From: Leifsonia xyli subsp. xyli str. CTCB07
GTDB taxonomy: Bacteria; Actinomycetota; Actinomycetes; Actinomycetales; Microbacteriaceae
DNA: 64,000 bases
Assembly: GCF_000007665.1 (NCBI RefSeq)
Contig: NC_006087.1
Location: forward strand, 434,001 to 498,000
Direction: 5' to 3'
Below are positions 46,570 through 55,800 of this stretch, in pieces (the stretch's first letter is position 1; each line of letters starts with the position of its first letter). Under the pieces are notes generated by a model that saw nothing but the letters and a program-made list of their open reading frames with translations, was not told the origin of the DNA and did not search any database. Position numbers and translations under genes: made by a program.

Positions 46570-46798
46570 TCGCCACCAAAGCACTCACCTGCTTACCCTA
46601 GTCGGCGAGTGATTGGCGGTGTGACTCATGAGGAGAGACACCTAGCAGTAATCATGATCACGGTCAGCCCGCAAAATACATAGTCGTCATTTTGGGGGAC
46701 CGTGGGGTACAAGCTGGACCTCTTCTGTGGGGAACACGTCGATAATTTCGTGTGTCCCGTTCGTGGGGCACGCAGAGACCGGGGTGCAAATCGGGTCA

Positions 46799-47026
46799 TC
46801 AGCCCGAGAACGACCGCCACTGGCCCAGCCCTGGAATCAGCAACGTGCGCAGCGGACGCTGACTGCGCTGCCAGCCGTCCGCCCCGGCAGCGAGCCGGGA
46901 GCCGCGCGCCGCGGCGGCCTGTTCGGCCACCGCGGCGGTGAGCACGGCCGTGACGGCGGCGATCTCCTCCGCCGTCACGCGGCGCGTGACGAAACGGAGC
47001 TGCGAGGGGTCGAGGGCCTCGCTCAC
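46799..47026 (-). CDS. accE: Acyl-CoA carboxylase epsilon subunit
   Basis: A 75-residue small subunit that stabilises actinobacterial acyl-CoA carboxylases. The pattern [20 protein letters not shown], a variable alanine-rich middle and the C-terminal [20 protein letters not shown] with conserved Trp fit the epsilon family. GTG 47026 overlaps the accD5 stop by four bases, which fixes the start and implies coupling. Confidence 0.85.
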   Translation of the reverse strand: MSEALDPSQLRFVTRRVTAEEIAAVTAVLTAAVAEQAAAARGSRLAAGADGWQRSQRPLRTLLIPGLGQWRSFSG

Positions 47027-48645
47027 AGCGGGATGTTCCCGTGCTTCTTCGGCGGAAGGCTCGCCCGCTTGGTGCGCAGCGCCCGGAGCGCTTTGACGAC
47101 GGAGACGCGGGTGGCGGCCGGCTCGATCACCCCGTCCAGCTCGCCGCGCTCGGCGGCGAGGAACGGACTCGCGACGTTGTAGGTGTACTCGGTGGCGAGC
47201 TTCGCCCGCACCGCGGCGACATCCTCCCCGGCGTCCTCCGCTCGTTTCAGCTCGCCGCGGTAGAGGATGTTGACCGCGCCCTGGCCGCCCATGACCGCGA
47301 TCTCCGCCGTCGGCCAGGCCAGGTTGATGTCGGCGCCGAGCTGTTTGGAGCCCATCACGATGTAGGCGCCGCCGTAGGCTTTGCGGGTGATGATTGTGAC
47401 CAGCGGCACGGTCGCCTCCGCGTACGCGTACAAGAGTTTCGCGCCGCGGCGGATGACGCCGGTCCACTCCTGGTCGGTGCCGGGCAGGTAGCCGGGCACG
47501 TCGACGAAGGTGAGGATCGGGATGCTGAAGGCGTCGCAGAATCGGACGAACCGCGACGCTTTCTCCCCGGCGTCGATATTGAGGGTGCCTGCCATCGCGC
47601 TCGGCTGGTTGGCGACGATGCCGACCGAGCTGCCCTCGACCCGGGCGAAGCCGATGACGATGTTCGGCGCGAAGAGCGGCTGGACCTCGAGGAACTCCCC
47701 GTCGTCCACGATGCCCGCGATGATCGTCGTGACATCGTAGGGCTGGTTGGGGGAGTCCGGGATGATCGTGTTGAGCTTGCGGTCGGCGTCGGTCGTCTCC
47801 AGCTCCGGCTCCGCCTCGAACACCGGCAGTTCCGCCAGGTTGTTCTGCGGCAGGTAGCTGAGCAGAGCGCGCGCGTAGTCGAGTGCGTCCTCCTCGTCGC
47901 TCGCGAGATAGTGGGAGACGCCGGAGACCCTGTTGTGGGTGAGGGCGCCGCCGAGCTCCTCGAATCCGACATCCTCGCCGGTCACCGTCTTGATGACATC
48001 GGGGCCGGTGACGAACATGTGGCTGGATTTGTCGACCATGATCACGAAATCGGTCAGCGCGGGGGAGTACACTGCGCCGCCGGCCGCCGGGCCCATGACG
48101 ATGGAGATCTGCGGGATGACGCCGCTCGCCGCCGTGTTGCGCCGGAAGATCTCGCCGTACTTGCCGAGCGCGACCACGCCCTCCTGGATGCGCGCGCCGC
48201 CGGAGTCCAGGATGCCGATCATCGGCACACCCATCTTGAGCGCATGGTCCATCACTTTGATGATCTTCTCGCCCGCGACCTCGCCCAGCGAGCCGCCGAA
48301 GATCGTGAAGTCCTGGCTGAAGACGGCGACGCTCCGGCCGTGGATGGTGCCGACGCCGGTGACGACCGCATCGCCGTACGGCCGCTTCCCGTCCATGCCG
48401 AACGCTTGCGTGCGGTGGCGCACGAATTCGTCGAACTCCACGAACGATCCCTGGTCGAGCAGCAGATCGATGCGCTCGCGCGCGGTGAGCTTGCCCTTGG
48501 CGTGCTGTTTCTCGATCGCCGCCTGGCCGCTCGCGGTGACGGCCTCGTGGAAGCGCTCTTTGAGGTCGGCGAGCTTTCCCGCTGTGGTGGCCAGGTCGGG
48601 GGCCGGTGCGATTCCGGTGGGTTGACGTGCTTCGGTGTCGGTCAC
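47023..48645 (-). CDS. accD5: Acyl-CoA carboxylase beta subunit (propionyl-CoA carboxylase type)
   Basis: A 540-residue carboxyltransferase. Motifs include [73 protein letters not shown] and the second-domain [19 protein letters not shown] with [13 protein letters not shown]. With AccA3 and AccE it makes malonyl- or methylmalonyl-CoA for lipid synthesis. GTG 48645 is chosen because TAGAGT (48653-48658) lies seven bases before it, typical of a leaderless message. GTG 48654 falls inside that box. Confidence 0.95.
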   Translation of the reverse strand: MTDTEARQPTGIAPAPDLATTAGKLADLKERFHEAVTASGQAAIEKQHAKGKLTARERIDLLLDQGSFVEFDEFVRHRTQAFGMDGKRPYGDAVVTGVGTIHGRSVAVFSQDFTIFGGSLGEVAGEKIIKVMDHALKMGVPMIGILDSGGARIQEGVVALGKYGEIFRRNTAASGVIPQISIVMGPAAGGAVYSPALTDFVIMVDKSSHMFVTGPDVIKTVTGEDVGFEELGGALTHNRVSGVSHYLASDEEDALDYARALLSYLPQNNLAELPVFEAEPELETTDADRKLNTIIPDSPNQPYDVTTIIAGIVDDGEFLEVQPLFAPNIVIGFARVEGSSVGIVANQPSAMAGTLNIDAGEKASRFVRFCDAFSIPILTFVDVPGYLPGTDQEWTGVIRRGAKLLYAYAEATVPLVTIITRKAYGGAYIVMGSKQLGADINLAWPTAEIAVMGGQGAVNILYRGELKRAEDAGEDVAAVRAKLATEYTYNVASPFLAAERGELDGVIEPAATRVSVVKALRALRTKRASLPPKKHGNIPL

Positions 48646-48652
48646 GCCGTTC

Positions 48653-48658
48653 ACTCTA
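48653..48658 (-). promoter_or_regulatory. -10 box TAGAGT for leaderless accD5
   Basis: On the minus strand TAGAGT is followed by seven bases and GTG 48645. The region up to birA (48731) is short, so the two divergent promoters may share control. Confidence 0.5.
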
Positions 48659-48730
48659 CCGGCCAGTGGATGGGCGATGCCGTTGAGGAAACCCTACAAA
48701 TACCGGGCTTCGCGCTGGCAGACTGAGCCT

Positions 48731-49495
48731 ATGGAGACCTTTCGCCGCAGTCGCGCCATCGTCCCTCTGCTCGATGTTCTCGAGGAGGCTGGCTCCACGA
48801 ACGACGTGATGCAGGCCCGCTCCGGCGATCTTCCCGACCTCGCCGTTGTCGTCACCGGCAATCAGACCGGCGGCCGGGGCCGGCTGGGGCGGGTCTGGGT
48901 GGCGCCGCCCGGGAAGACGCTCGCCATCTCCGTGCTGCTGAAGCCCGAGGGCCTGAAGCCGGACGCTTTCGGCTGGTTCCCGCTGCTCGCCGGCCTCGCT
49001 ATGCGCCGCGCGCTGGCCGGTTTCGTGCCGCGGGAGGTCGAGGTCAAGTGGCCGAACGATGTGCTGATCGACGGCGCGAAAGTCAGCGGCATCCTGACCG
49101 AGCTGCTGCCCGGGATGCGCGGTGTCGTGGTCGGAGCCGGCGTCAACCTGACAGTGGCCGGGGACGAGCTGCCGGTGCCGACTGCGACGTCCCTGCTGCT
49201 GGCCGGCGCGACCGATCCCGACACCGACGCCGTGCTCGCCGCCTACCTCATCGAGCTGGTCGTACTCTATCGCGACTTCCTCACGGCGGGCGGCGATGCG
49301 GTTCGCAGCGCGCTGCGCGGTGAGGTCGCCGCGGCGTGCCACACCATCGGCCGGGCGGTGCGTGTCGAGCTCCCCGGCGGTGGCAGCCTGACGGGCGTCG
49401 CCGTCGCTCTCGACGACACCGGACGGCTGATCGTGGAGTCGGATGCGGGCCGCACCGCGGTGGCGGCCGGCGACGTGACGCACCTGCGGTATTAA
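48731..49495 (+). CDS. birA: Biotin-[acetyl-CoA-carboxylase] ligase, catalytic domain only
   Basis: A 254-residue ligase that makes biotinyl-AMP and attaches biotin to the Lys of AccA3. Motifs are EEAGSTNDVMQAR, GNQTGGRGRLGRVWVAPPG, EVEVKWPNDVLIDGAKVSGI and GAGVNL. The N-terminal DNA-binding domain of E. coli BirA is absent, so it is a group I ligase that should not regulate transcription. It is divergent from the carboxylase genes accD5-accE, which need it. A CAGACT box, six bases before ATG, is a weak -10 candidate. Confidence 0.95.
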   Translation: METFRRSRAIVPLLDVLEEAGSTNDVMQARSGDLPDLAVVVTGNQTGGRGRLGRVWVAPPGKTLAISVLLKPEGLKPDAFGWFPLLAGLAMRRALAGFVPREVEVKWPNDVLIDGAKVSGILTELLPGMRGVVVGAGVNLTVAGDELPVPTATSLLLAGATDPDTDAVLAAYLIELVVLYRDFLTAGGDAVRSALRGEVAAACHTIGRAVRVELPGGGSLTGVAVALDDTGRLIVESDAGRTAVAAGDVTHLRY

Positions 49496-49503
49496 TGGGA
49501 GTC

Positions 49504-50052
49504 ATGAGCAGCACGCCGGACGGAGCCGTCGCCCCGCCTTCCGAGCGGGTCGTGGCTCGGCTGCGCCCGAACGCACGGGCGCTCCTCTGGCCGTCCCTCG
49601 CGCTCATCGCCGCCAGCTGCGCCGTCGGCTTCTTCGCCGGGCGTCTGACCGAGGTGTGGCAGGAGGCGCTGCTCTGGTCGGCCGCGGCCGCTGTGCTGTT
49701 TTTCTTCTTTCTGCTGCCGTTCGCGGCCTGGCTGAGCCGCCGCTACACGATCACAACGCGCCGGCTCATCCTCCGGCACGGTTTCTTCGTCCGCGTCCGC
49801 CAGGAGTTGCTGCACTCCCGCGGCTACGATGTGAGCCTCAAGCGCACCTGGCCGCAGAGCCTGTTCCGCTCGGGAGACGTCCTGGTCAACTCGGGCCTCG
49901 ACCATCCCGTCGTCCTTAAGGATGTGCCCCGGGCCGATGAGGTGCAGCGCGCGCTCAGCGAGCTTATGGAGCGCGCGCAGACCGTCGTCGGGATGCGCCG
50001 ACAGGAGTCGGAGTCAGTCCCCGACGAGACCACGGTCTGGGGTTCGCGTTAG
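49504..50052 (+). CDS. Bacterial PH-domain membrane protein (DUF304/YdbS-like)
   Basis: A 182-residue protein with two helices (LLWPSLALIAASCAVGFFAG and LLWSAAAAVLFFFFLLPFAA) followed by the bacterial PH-like strand pattern RRYTITTRRLILRHGFFVRV, SGDVLVNSGLDHPVVLKDV. ATG 49504 is preferred because GGGAG is nearby; ATG 49495, overlapping the birA stop, is an alternative. It belongs to the birA transcript. Its end overlaps the convergent GtrA gene by 39 bases. Function unknown. Confidence 0.82.
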   Translation: MSSTPDGAVAPPSERVVARLRPNARALLWPSLALIAASCAVGFFAGRLTEVWQEALLWSAAAAVLFFFFLLPFAAWLSRRYTITTRRLILRHGFFVRVRQELLHSRGYDVSLKRTWPQSLFRSGDVLVNSGLDHPVVLKDVPRADEVQRALSELMERAQTVVGMRRQESESVPDETTVWGSR

Positions 50053-50547
50053 CATCGCCGCCGCGACCGGTTCCAGTGCCGATGCCGGAGGCCGCTGGCC
50101 GCGCGCGGGGGAGAAGACCCACCAGCGGTAGAAGGCGAAGCGGAACAGCATCCCGAGCGCCAGGCCGATCCCGTTGGCCGAGATGTTGTCGGCGATCGGC
50201 GAGGTCAGGCCGAGCAGATAGTGCGACACCCCGATGCAGAGCAGGGGGATGCCCATGCCCGCGAGGCTGACCGTGAAGAACTCGGCGCCTTCGCGCAGGG
50301 CGTTCCTCTGCCGCTGCCCGGAGAAAGCCCAGAACCGGTTCCCGGCCCAGTTGGCGAAGATCGCCGCGGTCGTCGCGATGACGGTCGAGAGGACGGTGGC
50401 GTGCGGGACGCCGCGGAGAACGATCAGCAGCATCGCATTGAACACGACGAGGTTCACGGCCAAGCCCACAGCGCCCACGGCGCCGAACTTGATCAGCTGC
50501 GGGAGGAGCCGGGCCGTGCGCGCCGGGATGGTCTTCTGGATCGTCAT
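50014..50547 (-). CDS. GtrA-family membrane protein
   Basis: A 177-residue protein with four membrane helices: LIKFGAVGAVGLAVNLVVFN (the GtrA signature), ATVLSTVIATTAAIFANWAG, FFTVSLAGMGIPLLCIGVSH, and GIGLALGMLFRFAFYRWWVF. NRFWAF and the C-terminal YRWWVF are typical. Family members flip or stabilise lipid-linked sugars for surface glycan synthesis. It overlaps convergently with the PH-domain gene. The flank has no partner glycosyltransferase, but a polysaccharide locus lies a few kilobases away. Confidence 0.87.
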   Translation of the reverse strand: MTIQKTIPARTARLLPQLIKFGAVGAVGLAVNLVVFNAMLLIVLRGVPHATVLSTVIATTAAIFANWAGNRFWAFSGQRQRNALREGAEFFTVSLAGMGIPLLCIGVSHYLLGLTSPIADNISANGIGLALGMLFRFAFYRWWVFSPARGQRPPASALEPVAAAMLTRTPDRGLVGD

Positions 50548-50667
50548 GCTCCAACCGGGGATGCGGAATGATAGGGAGTGTGTTCGCCAGAGTACGCGAG
50601 CCGCGGCGTTCATGTCTGTGAGTTGGCCGCGGGCGGCATGAGGAGTATCAGAGGAGAGGTACAGGCG

Positions 50668-51807
50668 ATGGCCAGGAACAGAGTTGGTGTGATCGGCGGC
50701 GGACAGCTGGCGCGGATGATGATCTCCCCGGCGGTGGAGCTGGGCGTGGACATCCGTGTGCTCCAGGAGGCCGAGGGCATGAGCGCCGATCTCGCCGCCA
50801 GCGGCGTCGGCGACTACCGCGACCTCGGTGCCGTCCTCGCCTTCGCGGAGACGGTGGATGTTGTGACCTTCGACCACGAGCACGTTCCGCCGGCCATCCT
50901 CCGTGAGCTGGTCGCTCGCGGCGTCCCGGTCCACCCCGGGCCGGACGCGCTGCTCTATGCGCAGGACAAGATTCAGATGCGCTCGAAGCTCGGCGATCTC
51001 GGCCTTCCCGTTCCGGACTGGGCGGCCGTGGAGACCTCCGGCGAGCTCGCCGCGTTCCTCGACGACCACGGCGGCCGCGCGGTCGTCAAGACGGCCCGCG
51101 GAGGCTACGACGGCAAAGGCGTCCGTCTGGTCTCGGACGCGAACGGGGCGGACGACTGGTTCCTCGCGCTCGCCGAGGACGGTCTCGGTGGCGCTCTGCT
51201 GGTCGAGGAGCTCGTCTCTTTCCGCCGCGAGCTGGCCCAGCTGGTCGCGCGGCGGCCCTCCGGCGAGGTCGTCGCCTGGCCCGTCGTCGAGACCGTGCAG
51301 CGCGACGGCGTGTGCGCCGAGGTGATCGCCCCGGCCCCCGGCTCGGCCGGCCGTCTCGCGCAGGCGGCGTCGGACATCGCCCGCCGCATCGCAGACGGCT
51401 TGGGCGTGACCGGCGTCCTCGCCGTCGAACTGTTCGAGACGACCGACGGCCGGGTGCTGGTCAACGAGCTCGCGATGCGCCCACACAACAGCGGCCACTG
51501 GTCGATCGAGGGCGCCGTGACCAGTCAGTTCGAGCAGCATCTGCGCGCCGTGCTCGATCTGCCGCTGGGCGCGGCGACGGCGCGCGAGGACTGGTCGGTG
51601 ATGGTCAACATCCTGGGCGGGCCGTCGGAGGGAACCCTGCAGGACCGCTACCCGGCCGCGCTCGCGGCGCACCCCGAAGCCAAATTCCACGGTTACGGAA
51701 AGGCGCCGCGCCCCGGCCGGAAAGTTGGCCATGTGACGGTCTGCGGCGACGATCTGGACGACATCGCGTACCGCGCACGGTCGGCGGCCGCCTTCTTCGA
51801 GGGGTGA
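50668..51807 (+). CDS. purK: N5-carboxyaminoimidazole ribonucleotide synthase
   Basis: A 379-residue ATP-grasp enzyme that carboxylates AIR with bicarbonate and ATP in purine synthesis. The start RVGVIGGGQLARMM, the FDHEHVP loop, KTARGGYDGKGVRLV (ATP-grasp loop), VEELVSFRRELAQLVAR and the NELAMRPHNSGHWSIEGA block are intact. The ATG follows GGAGAGG. The next gene, purE, catalyses the following step. Confidence 0.95.
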   Translation: MARNRVGVIGGGQLARMMISPAVELGVDIRVLQEAEGMSADLAASGVGDYRDLGAVLAFAETVDVVTFDHEHVPPAILRELVARGVPVHPGPDALLYAQDKIQMRSKLGDLGLPVPDWAAVETSGELAAFLDDHGGRAVVKTARGGYDGKGVRLVSDANGADDWFLALAEDGLGGALLVEELVSFRRELAQLVARRPSGEVVAWPVVETVQRDGVCAEVIAPAPGSAGRLAQAASDIARRIADGLGVTGVLAVELFETTDGRVLVNELAMRPHNSGHWSIEGAVTSQFEQHLRAVLDLPLGAATAREDWSVMVNILGGPSEGTLQDRYPAALAAHPEAKFHGYGKAPRPGRKVGHVTVCGDDLDDIAYRARSAAAFFEG

Positions 51808-51861
51808 GACCCCCGGGGCTCACGCCCGCGTGCCTTCCCCGGGGTCATGGTGACCGCGCCC

Positions 51862-51867
51862 TAGCAT
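51862..51867 (+). promoter_or_regulatory. -10 box TAGCAT before purE
   Basis: TAGCAT lies six bases before the purE ATG and may give a leaderless transcript in addition to read-through from purK. Confidence 0.45.
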
Positions 51868-51873
51868 GGGGCC

Positions 51874-52377
51874 ATGTCCGTTCCACCCCCGCCCTTGGTG
51901 TCCGTCGTGATGGGTTCCGACTCGGACTGGCCGGTGATGCAGGAAGCCTCGCGGCTGCTCGCCGAATTCGGTGTCGCGCACGAGGTCGAGGTCGTCTCCG
52001 CCCACCGCACGCCGGAGAGGATGATCGGCTTCGGCAAGGTCGCGGCCTCCCGCGGTGTCCGTGTGATCATCGCCGGAGCGGGGGGAGCCGCCCACCTGCC
52101 CGGGATGCTCGCCGCCGTCACCACGCTGCCCGTGGTGGGCGTTCCTGTGCCGCTGGCCCGTCTCGATGGGCTCGACTCGCTGCTCTCGATCGTGCAGATG
52201 CCGGCGGGCGTGCCGGTCGCGACCGTCTCCATCGGCGGTGCGCGCAACGCGGGTCTTCTGGCCGTGAAGATCCTCGCCACGGCCGATCCCAGGCTCGCGA
52301 GCATGCTTGAGCGCTTCGCCGCCGAACTGGAGGCGAGCGTCGACGAGAAGAACCGCGCACTGCAAGCGAAGCTATGA
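51874..52377 (+). CDS. purE: N5-carboxyaminoimidazole ribonucleotide mutase
   Basis: A 167-residue class I Pur[21 protein letters not shown] at the N-terminus, SAHRTPERM with the catalytic His, [16 protein letters not shown] and [20 protein letters not shown] are diagnostic. It rearranges the purK product to CAIR. Its TGA overlaps the ATG of the LCP-family gene in ATGA. Confidence 0.97.
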   Translation: MSVPPPPLVSVVMGSDSDWPVMQEASRLLAEFGVAHEVEVVSAHRTPERMIGFGKVAASRGVRVIIAGAGGAAHLPGMLAAVTTLPVVGVPVPLARLDGLDSLLSIVQMPAGVPVATVSIGGARNAGLLAVKILATADPRLASMLERFAAELEASVDEKNRALQAKL

Positions 52378-53735
52378 TCCTCGCCACCACTCCGCTGCGC
52401 AACCCGGACGCGGCTTCGGCAGGCGAGATGACCAAGCGCGGCTGGTGGCTGGTCGCCCTCAATATCCTGCTGCCCGGGTCGGCGCAGCTCGTCGCGGGGG
52501 ATCGGCGCCTCGGCCGGGTGGGTCTGATCGCGACGGCGGCGCTCTGGTTCCTCGCGCTCGCCGCACTGCTGATCCTGCTGGTCTCGCCGTCCACCGTGTA
52601 CACGCTGGCGACGCAGTCCGGCAGCCTGACGTTCGCGCAGATCGTGCTGATTGTGTACGCACTGCTGTGGGTGGTGCTGACGCTCGACACCCTGCGCCTT
52701 GTGCGTCTGGTGAAAGCCCGCCCGGAGGCCCGGGCTGGATCGCCGCTTTCGCGGCCGTCGTCCTGGTGAGCCTCACCGGGACCGCCACCTACGGCTCCGT
52801 CGTCGCCGGGTCCGCTCGCGGCGCGCTCGCCGGAATCTTCACCGCCGGCCCCTCGAGCCGCCCGTCGAGGGCCGCTACAACATCATGCTGCTCGGTGGCG
52901 ACGCCGGTCCCGACCGCGAGGGCCTGCGCCCGGATAGCATGTCCATCGTGAGCGTCGACGCCGCGACCGGCAAAGCGGTCACCATCGGCCTGCCCCGCGA
53001 TCTCGATACGGTGCCCTTCGCCTCGAGTTCGCCTCTGCACGGGCTGTATCCGGACGGCTACGGCTACAAAGGCCGCTGCGACGTCGATGTGTGCCAGCTC
53101 AACTCCATCTACACCGAGGTGGAGCTCTACAAGCCCGAGCTGTACCCGACGGCCAAGGAGCATGGCAGCGAGCCGGGGATCGAGGCCATGCGCGACGCGC
53201 TCGAAGGCGCGACCGGGCTCACCATCCAGTACTTCGTGCTCATCGACATGCAGGGCTTCGCCGATCTCATCGACTCCCTCGGTGGTGTGGATGTCACCGT
53301 CAGTGAGCGCGTGCCGATCGGCGGCGATGAGAACCTGAACGGCGTGGTCGAGTGGATACAGCCGGGCCAGGCGCGCATCTCGACGGCTATCACGCGCAGT
53401 GGTACGCCCGCGCGAGGCACGGCACCAGCGACTACGACCGGATGGCGCGTCAGCGTCAGTTGCAGGACGCGATTCTGAAGCAGTTCACTCCGGTGAACAT
53501 CGTCGCCAAATTCCAGGACATCGCGAAGGCTGGAAAGCAGGTGATGAAGACCGACATCCCGCAGTCGGTGCTCGGGTACTTCGTGGACCTGGGCATGAAG
53601 ACCAAGGCCCAGAAAGTGGACCAGCTGGAACTGGTGCCGCCGACCATCGATCCGGACAGTCTGGACTACGCGCAGATCCGCCGCCTGGTGCAGCAGGCCC
53701 TGGCACCGGCCACCCCGAAGCCCGCCTCGACATGA
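52374..53735 (+). pseudogene. LytR-CpsA-Psr (LCP) family wall-glycopolymer ligase, three frameshifts
   Basis: Four pieces in three frames align in order. From 52374: a leader with two helices, ending near RPEARAG. After a shift near 52737: WIAAFAAVVLVSLTGTATYG and a linker. After a shift near 52862: the LCP core, EGRYNIMLLGGDAGPDREGL, DSMSIVSVD, IGLPRDL and YFVLIDMQGFADLIDSLGGV. After a shift near 53375: HLDGYHAQWYARARHGTSDYDRMARQRQLQ and a C-terminal helical tail to TGA 53733-53735. Intact, it would transfer teichoic-acid-like or arabinogalactan-type polymers to peptidoglycan. Its ATG overlaps the purE stop. Three shifts make function unlikely. Confidence 0.85.
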
Positions 53736-53781
53736 GCGCGACGCTCAGGCGGTCCCTGACCGGATAACAGGCTCCTCCGGA

Positions 53782-54933
53782 TCAGAGGTCGGCGTGCAGC
53801 TGCCAGACGCGCTCGGCCGAGTCGCGCCAGCTGAAGGCCCTGGCACGGTCCGAGGCGAGCACGCTTAACCGTGTGCGCAGGTCCGGTTCGCCGAGCACAC
53901 GGCCGATCGCATCGGCGAGGCGGTCCGTGTAGGCGGCATCGTCCTCCGCGCGGCCCGGGCGCTCCACGACCAGGCTCGCGCCGCCCGCGACCTCGACGAG
54001 AGCGGGGTCGTCGGAGTGGACGACCGGGAGGCCGAACGTGAACGCTTCCATAATGGGGAGTCCGAACCCCTCGGCGAGGCTCGGATAGACGAACACAGTC
54101 GCCCGGTCGAGCACGACGGCGAGGTCGGGGTCGGAGAGGCGGCCGAGCGCGCGCACGCGGTCCTCCGGCAGGCCGGCGGCGGCGGCGACGCCGGTCGCGC
54201 TGCGCTCGCCGTAGCGGTCGGGGCCGACGATGAGCAGGGGGATGCCGTGCGCTTCGGGCCGCGCGACCGCGCGGATCAGCGCAGCGACGCCCCTGCGTGG
54301 CATGACCGAGCCGAGTGTCAGAGCGTACGTCTCCGGGAGCTCCAGTCGTGCCGCGCGTTCATCGGCGTCGGACGGGAGCTGCACGGTGGTGGCGGGCGCG
54401 CCGCCGATCACCCGGATGCGGTCGCCGAAGTCCAGCTCGTCCGCCAGCCGTCTCGCCACCGCGTGGGTCGGGACGACGATCGCATCGGCGAACCGTCTGG
54501 CGCGCTTGGCCATCGACCGGGTCCAGAGCGCCCTGGCCGTGCCGATCGTCTCCGGGTGCGACCAGGCCAGCGTGTCGTGGATGGTCACGGCGATCTGGTC
54601 GGAGGCCTCCGTCTGGCCGTGCTGGCGCAGCGGCGCCAGCACGGCCGGCGCGTGCAGCATCCCGGTGAGCGAGCCGACGGGGAGGCCGGAGCGCCAGGCC
54701 AGAGCCAGCTCGCGGCGGGCCAGCGGCAGGCGGATGAGGCTGGCCACCCCCGGGAGCAGCAGGCGCACCTCGTTGAGCTTGTCGTCGGAGACGTTCGAGA
54801 TGACGGCTTGGACGTCGCAGCCCGGAGGCGCGGTCGCGATCAAATGCCGGGTGAGTTCCTCCGTGTAGCGGCGCAAGCCGCCGGGAGCCACACCGGTCAG
54901 GTCATCGACCACCACCCTGAGTGTCGTCGTCAT
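53782..54933 (-). CDS. GT4-family glycosyltransferase
   Basis: A 383-residue GT-B enzyme. The N-terminus reads LRVVVDDLTGVAPGGLRRYT and later IVVPTHAVARRLADEL, LTLGSVMPRRGVAALIRAVA, VIVGPDRY-type LIVGPDRYGE and the donor-side FVYPSLAEGFGLPIMEAFTFG with the EX7E-like motif. It resembles mannosyl- and rhamnosyltransferases of surface polymers. The start codon lies inside the end of rfbD (32-base overlap), so it is coupled to dTDP-rhamnose synthesis. Acceptor unknown. Confidence 0.88.
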   Translation of the reverse strand: MTTTLRVVVDDLTGVAPGGLRRYTEELTRHLIATAPPGCDVQAVISNVSDDKLNEVRLLLPGVASLIRLPLARRELALAWRSGLPVGSLTGMLHAPAVLAPLRQHGQTEASDQIAVTIHDTLAWSHPETIGTARALWTRSMAKRARRFADAIVVPTHAVARRLADELDFGDRIRVIGGAPATTVQLPSDADERAARLELPETYALTLGSVMPRRGVAALIRAVARPEAHGIPLLIVGPDRYGERSATGVAAAAGLPEDRVRALGRLSDPDLAVVLDRATVFVYPSLAEGFGLPIMEAFTFGLPVVHSDDPALVEVAGGASLVVERPGRAEDDAAYTDRLADAIGRVLGEPDLRTRLSVLASDRARAFSWRDSAERVWQLHADL

Positions 54934-55789
54934 TCCGCTCCTGATCCAGGACTCCATGTTGTGCTGCGTCGGCCAGCGCTTCTTCCCACGGCCGCATGGG
55001 TTTCAGGCCGGCGCGCCTCCAGCCCTCGTGACCCAGCACTGAGTAGGACGGCCGGGGAGCCGGTCGGGTGAACGCGGCGCTGTCGGTCGGAAGGACCCTA
55101 TCAGGGTCCAGCCCGGCGGCGCTGAAGACCGCCTTGGCGAACGCGAACCAGCTCGCCTGGCCGGAGTTCGTGCCGTGGTACACCCCGGGGGGCGCGTCCG
55201 AGTCGAGGAGCGTCACGATCCGCTCGGCCAGGTCGCCGGTCCAGGTCGGCTGGCCGATCTGGTCGGCCACGACGCTCACCGTTTCGTGGCTCTCGGCGAG
55301 TCTCACCATCGTCTTGGCGAAGTTCGCGCCGCCCGCGCCGTACAGCCACGCGGTGCGGACGATGTAGGTGCCGCCGGGATGCGTGGCCAGCGCGAGCTCT
55401 TCGCCGGCGGCTTTGGTTCGGCCGTAGGCGTTGATCGGGTCGCGCGGGGCGTCCTCGGCGTAGGGCTCGGCGCCAGACCCGTCGAAGACGTAGTCGGTGG
55501 AGACCGTCACAAACGTCGCGCCGTGTTGCGCCGCGGCCACGGCGAGGTTCTCGGTGCCGGTCGCGTTGATCGCGTAGGCGTCGTCCTCGTGGGTCTCGGC
55601 GTCATCCACCTTCGTGTAGGCGGAGGCGTTGATGACCACGTCGTGGCCCGCGACGGCGGCCAGAACGGTGTCACGGTCCGTGACGTCGAGATCGGCGCGG
55701 CCGAGGGCGGTCACCTCTCGGCCGGCCAGCGCACGCTGGAGGTCCTGGCCGAGCTGGCCGTGGGCTCCGGCGATCAGATAGCGCGCCAT
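54902..55789 (-). CDS. rfbD: dTDP-4-dehydrorhamnose reductase
   Basis: A 295-residue NAD(P)H-dependent SDR that performs the last step of dTDP-L-rhamnose synthesis. The nucleotide-binding GAHGQLGQDLQRAL, STDYVFDG, the catalytic PINAYGRTKAAGEELAL (YxxxK) and RTAWLYGAGGANF are intact. It follows rfbB by 11 bases in the same direction and overlaps the glycosyltransferase downstream. The C-terminal tail (DQERNDDDTQGG) is polar. Confidence 0.94.
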   Translation of the reverse strand: MARYLIAGAHGQLGQDLQRALAGREVTALGRADLDVTDRDTVLAAVAGHDVVINASAYTKVDDAETHEDDAYAINATGTENLAVAAAQHGATFVTVSTDYVFDGSGAEPYAEDAPRDPINAYGRTKAAGEELALATHPGGTYIVRTAWLYGAGGANFAKTMVRLAESHETVSVVADQIGQPTWTGDLAERIVTLLDSDAPPGVYHGTNSGQASWFAFAKAVFSAAGLDPDRVLPTDSAAFTRPAPRPSYSVLGHEGWRRAGLKPMRPWEEALADAAQHGVLDQERNDDDTQGGGR

Positions 55790-55800
55790 GTCGGCCGGTC

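Larger units (their letters stand above)
46477..46798. other. Gene-free stretch with two hairpins
   Basis: No coding region or RNA gene is evident. It holds two tandem hairpins (46497-46525 and 46539-46569), then about 230 bases without recognisable signals up to the convergent accE stop. The later part is less GC-rich than the surrounding genes. Confidence 0.6.

Noticed and set aside
46570..46798. Possible tRNA or small RNA between the twin hairpins and accE
   Set aside because: No cloverleaf, T-loop (GTTCRANNC) or CCA context found; the partial repeats do not pair well.
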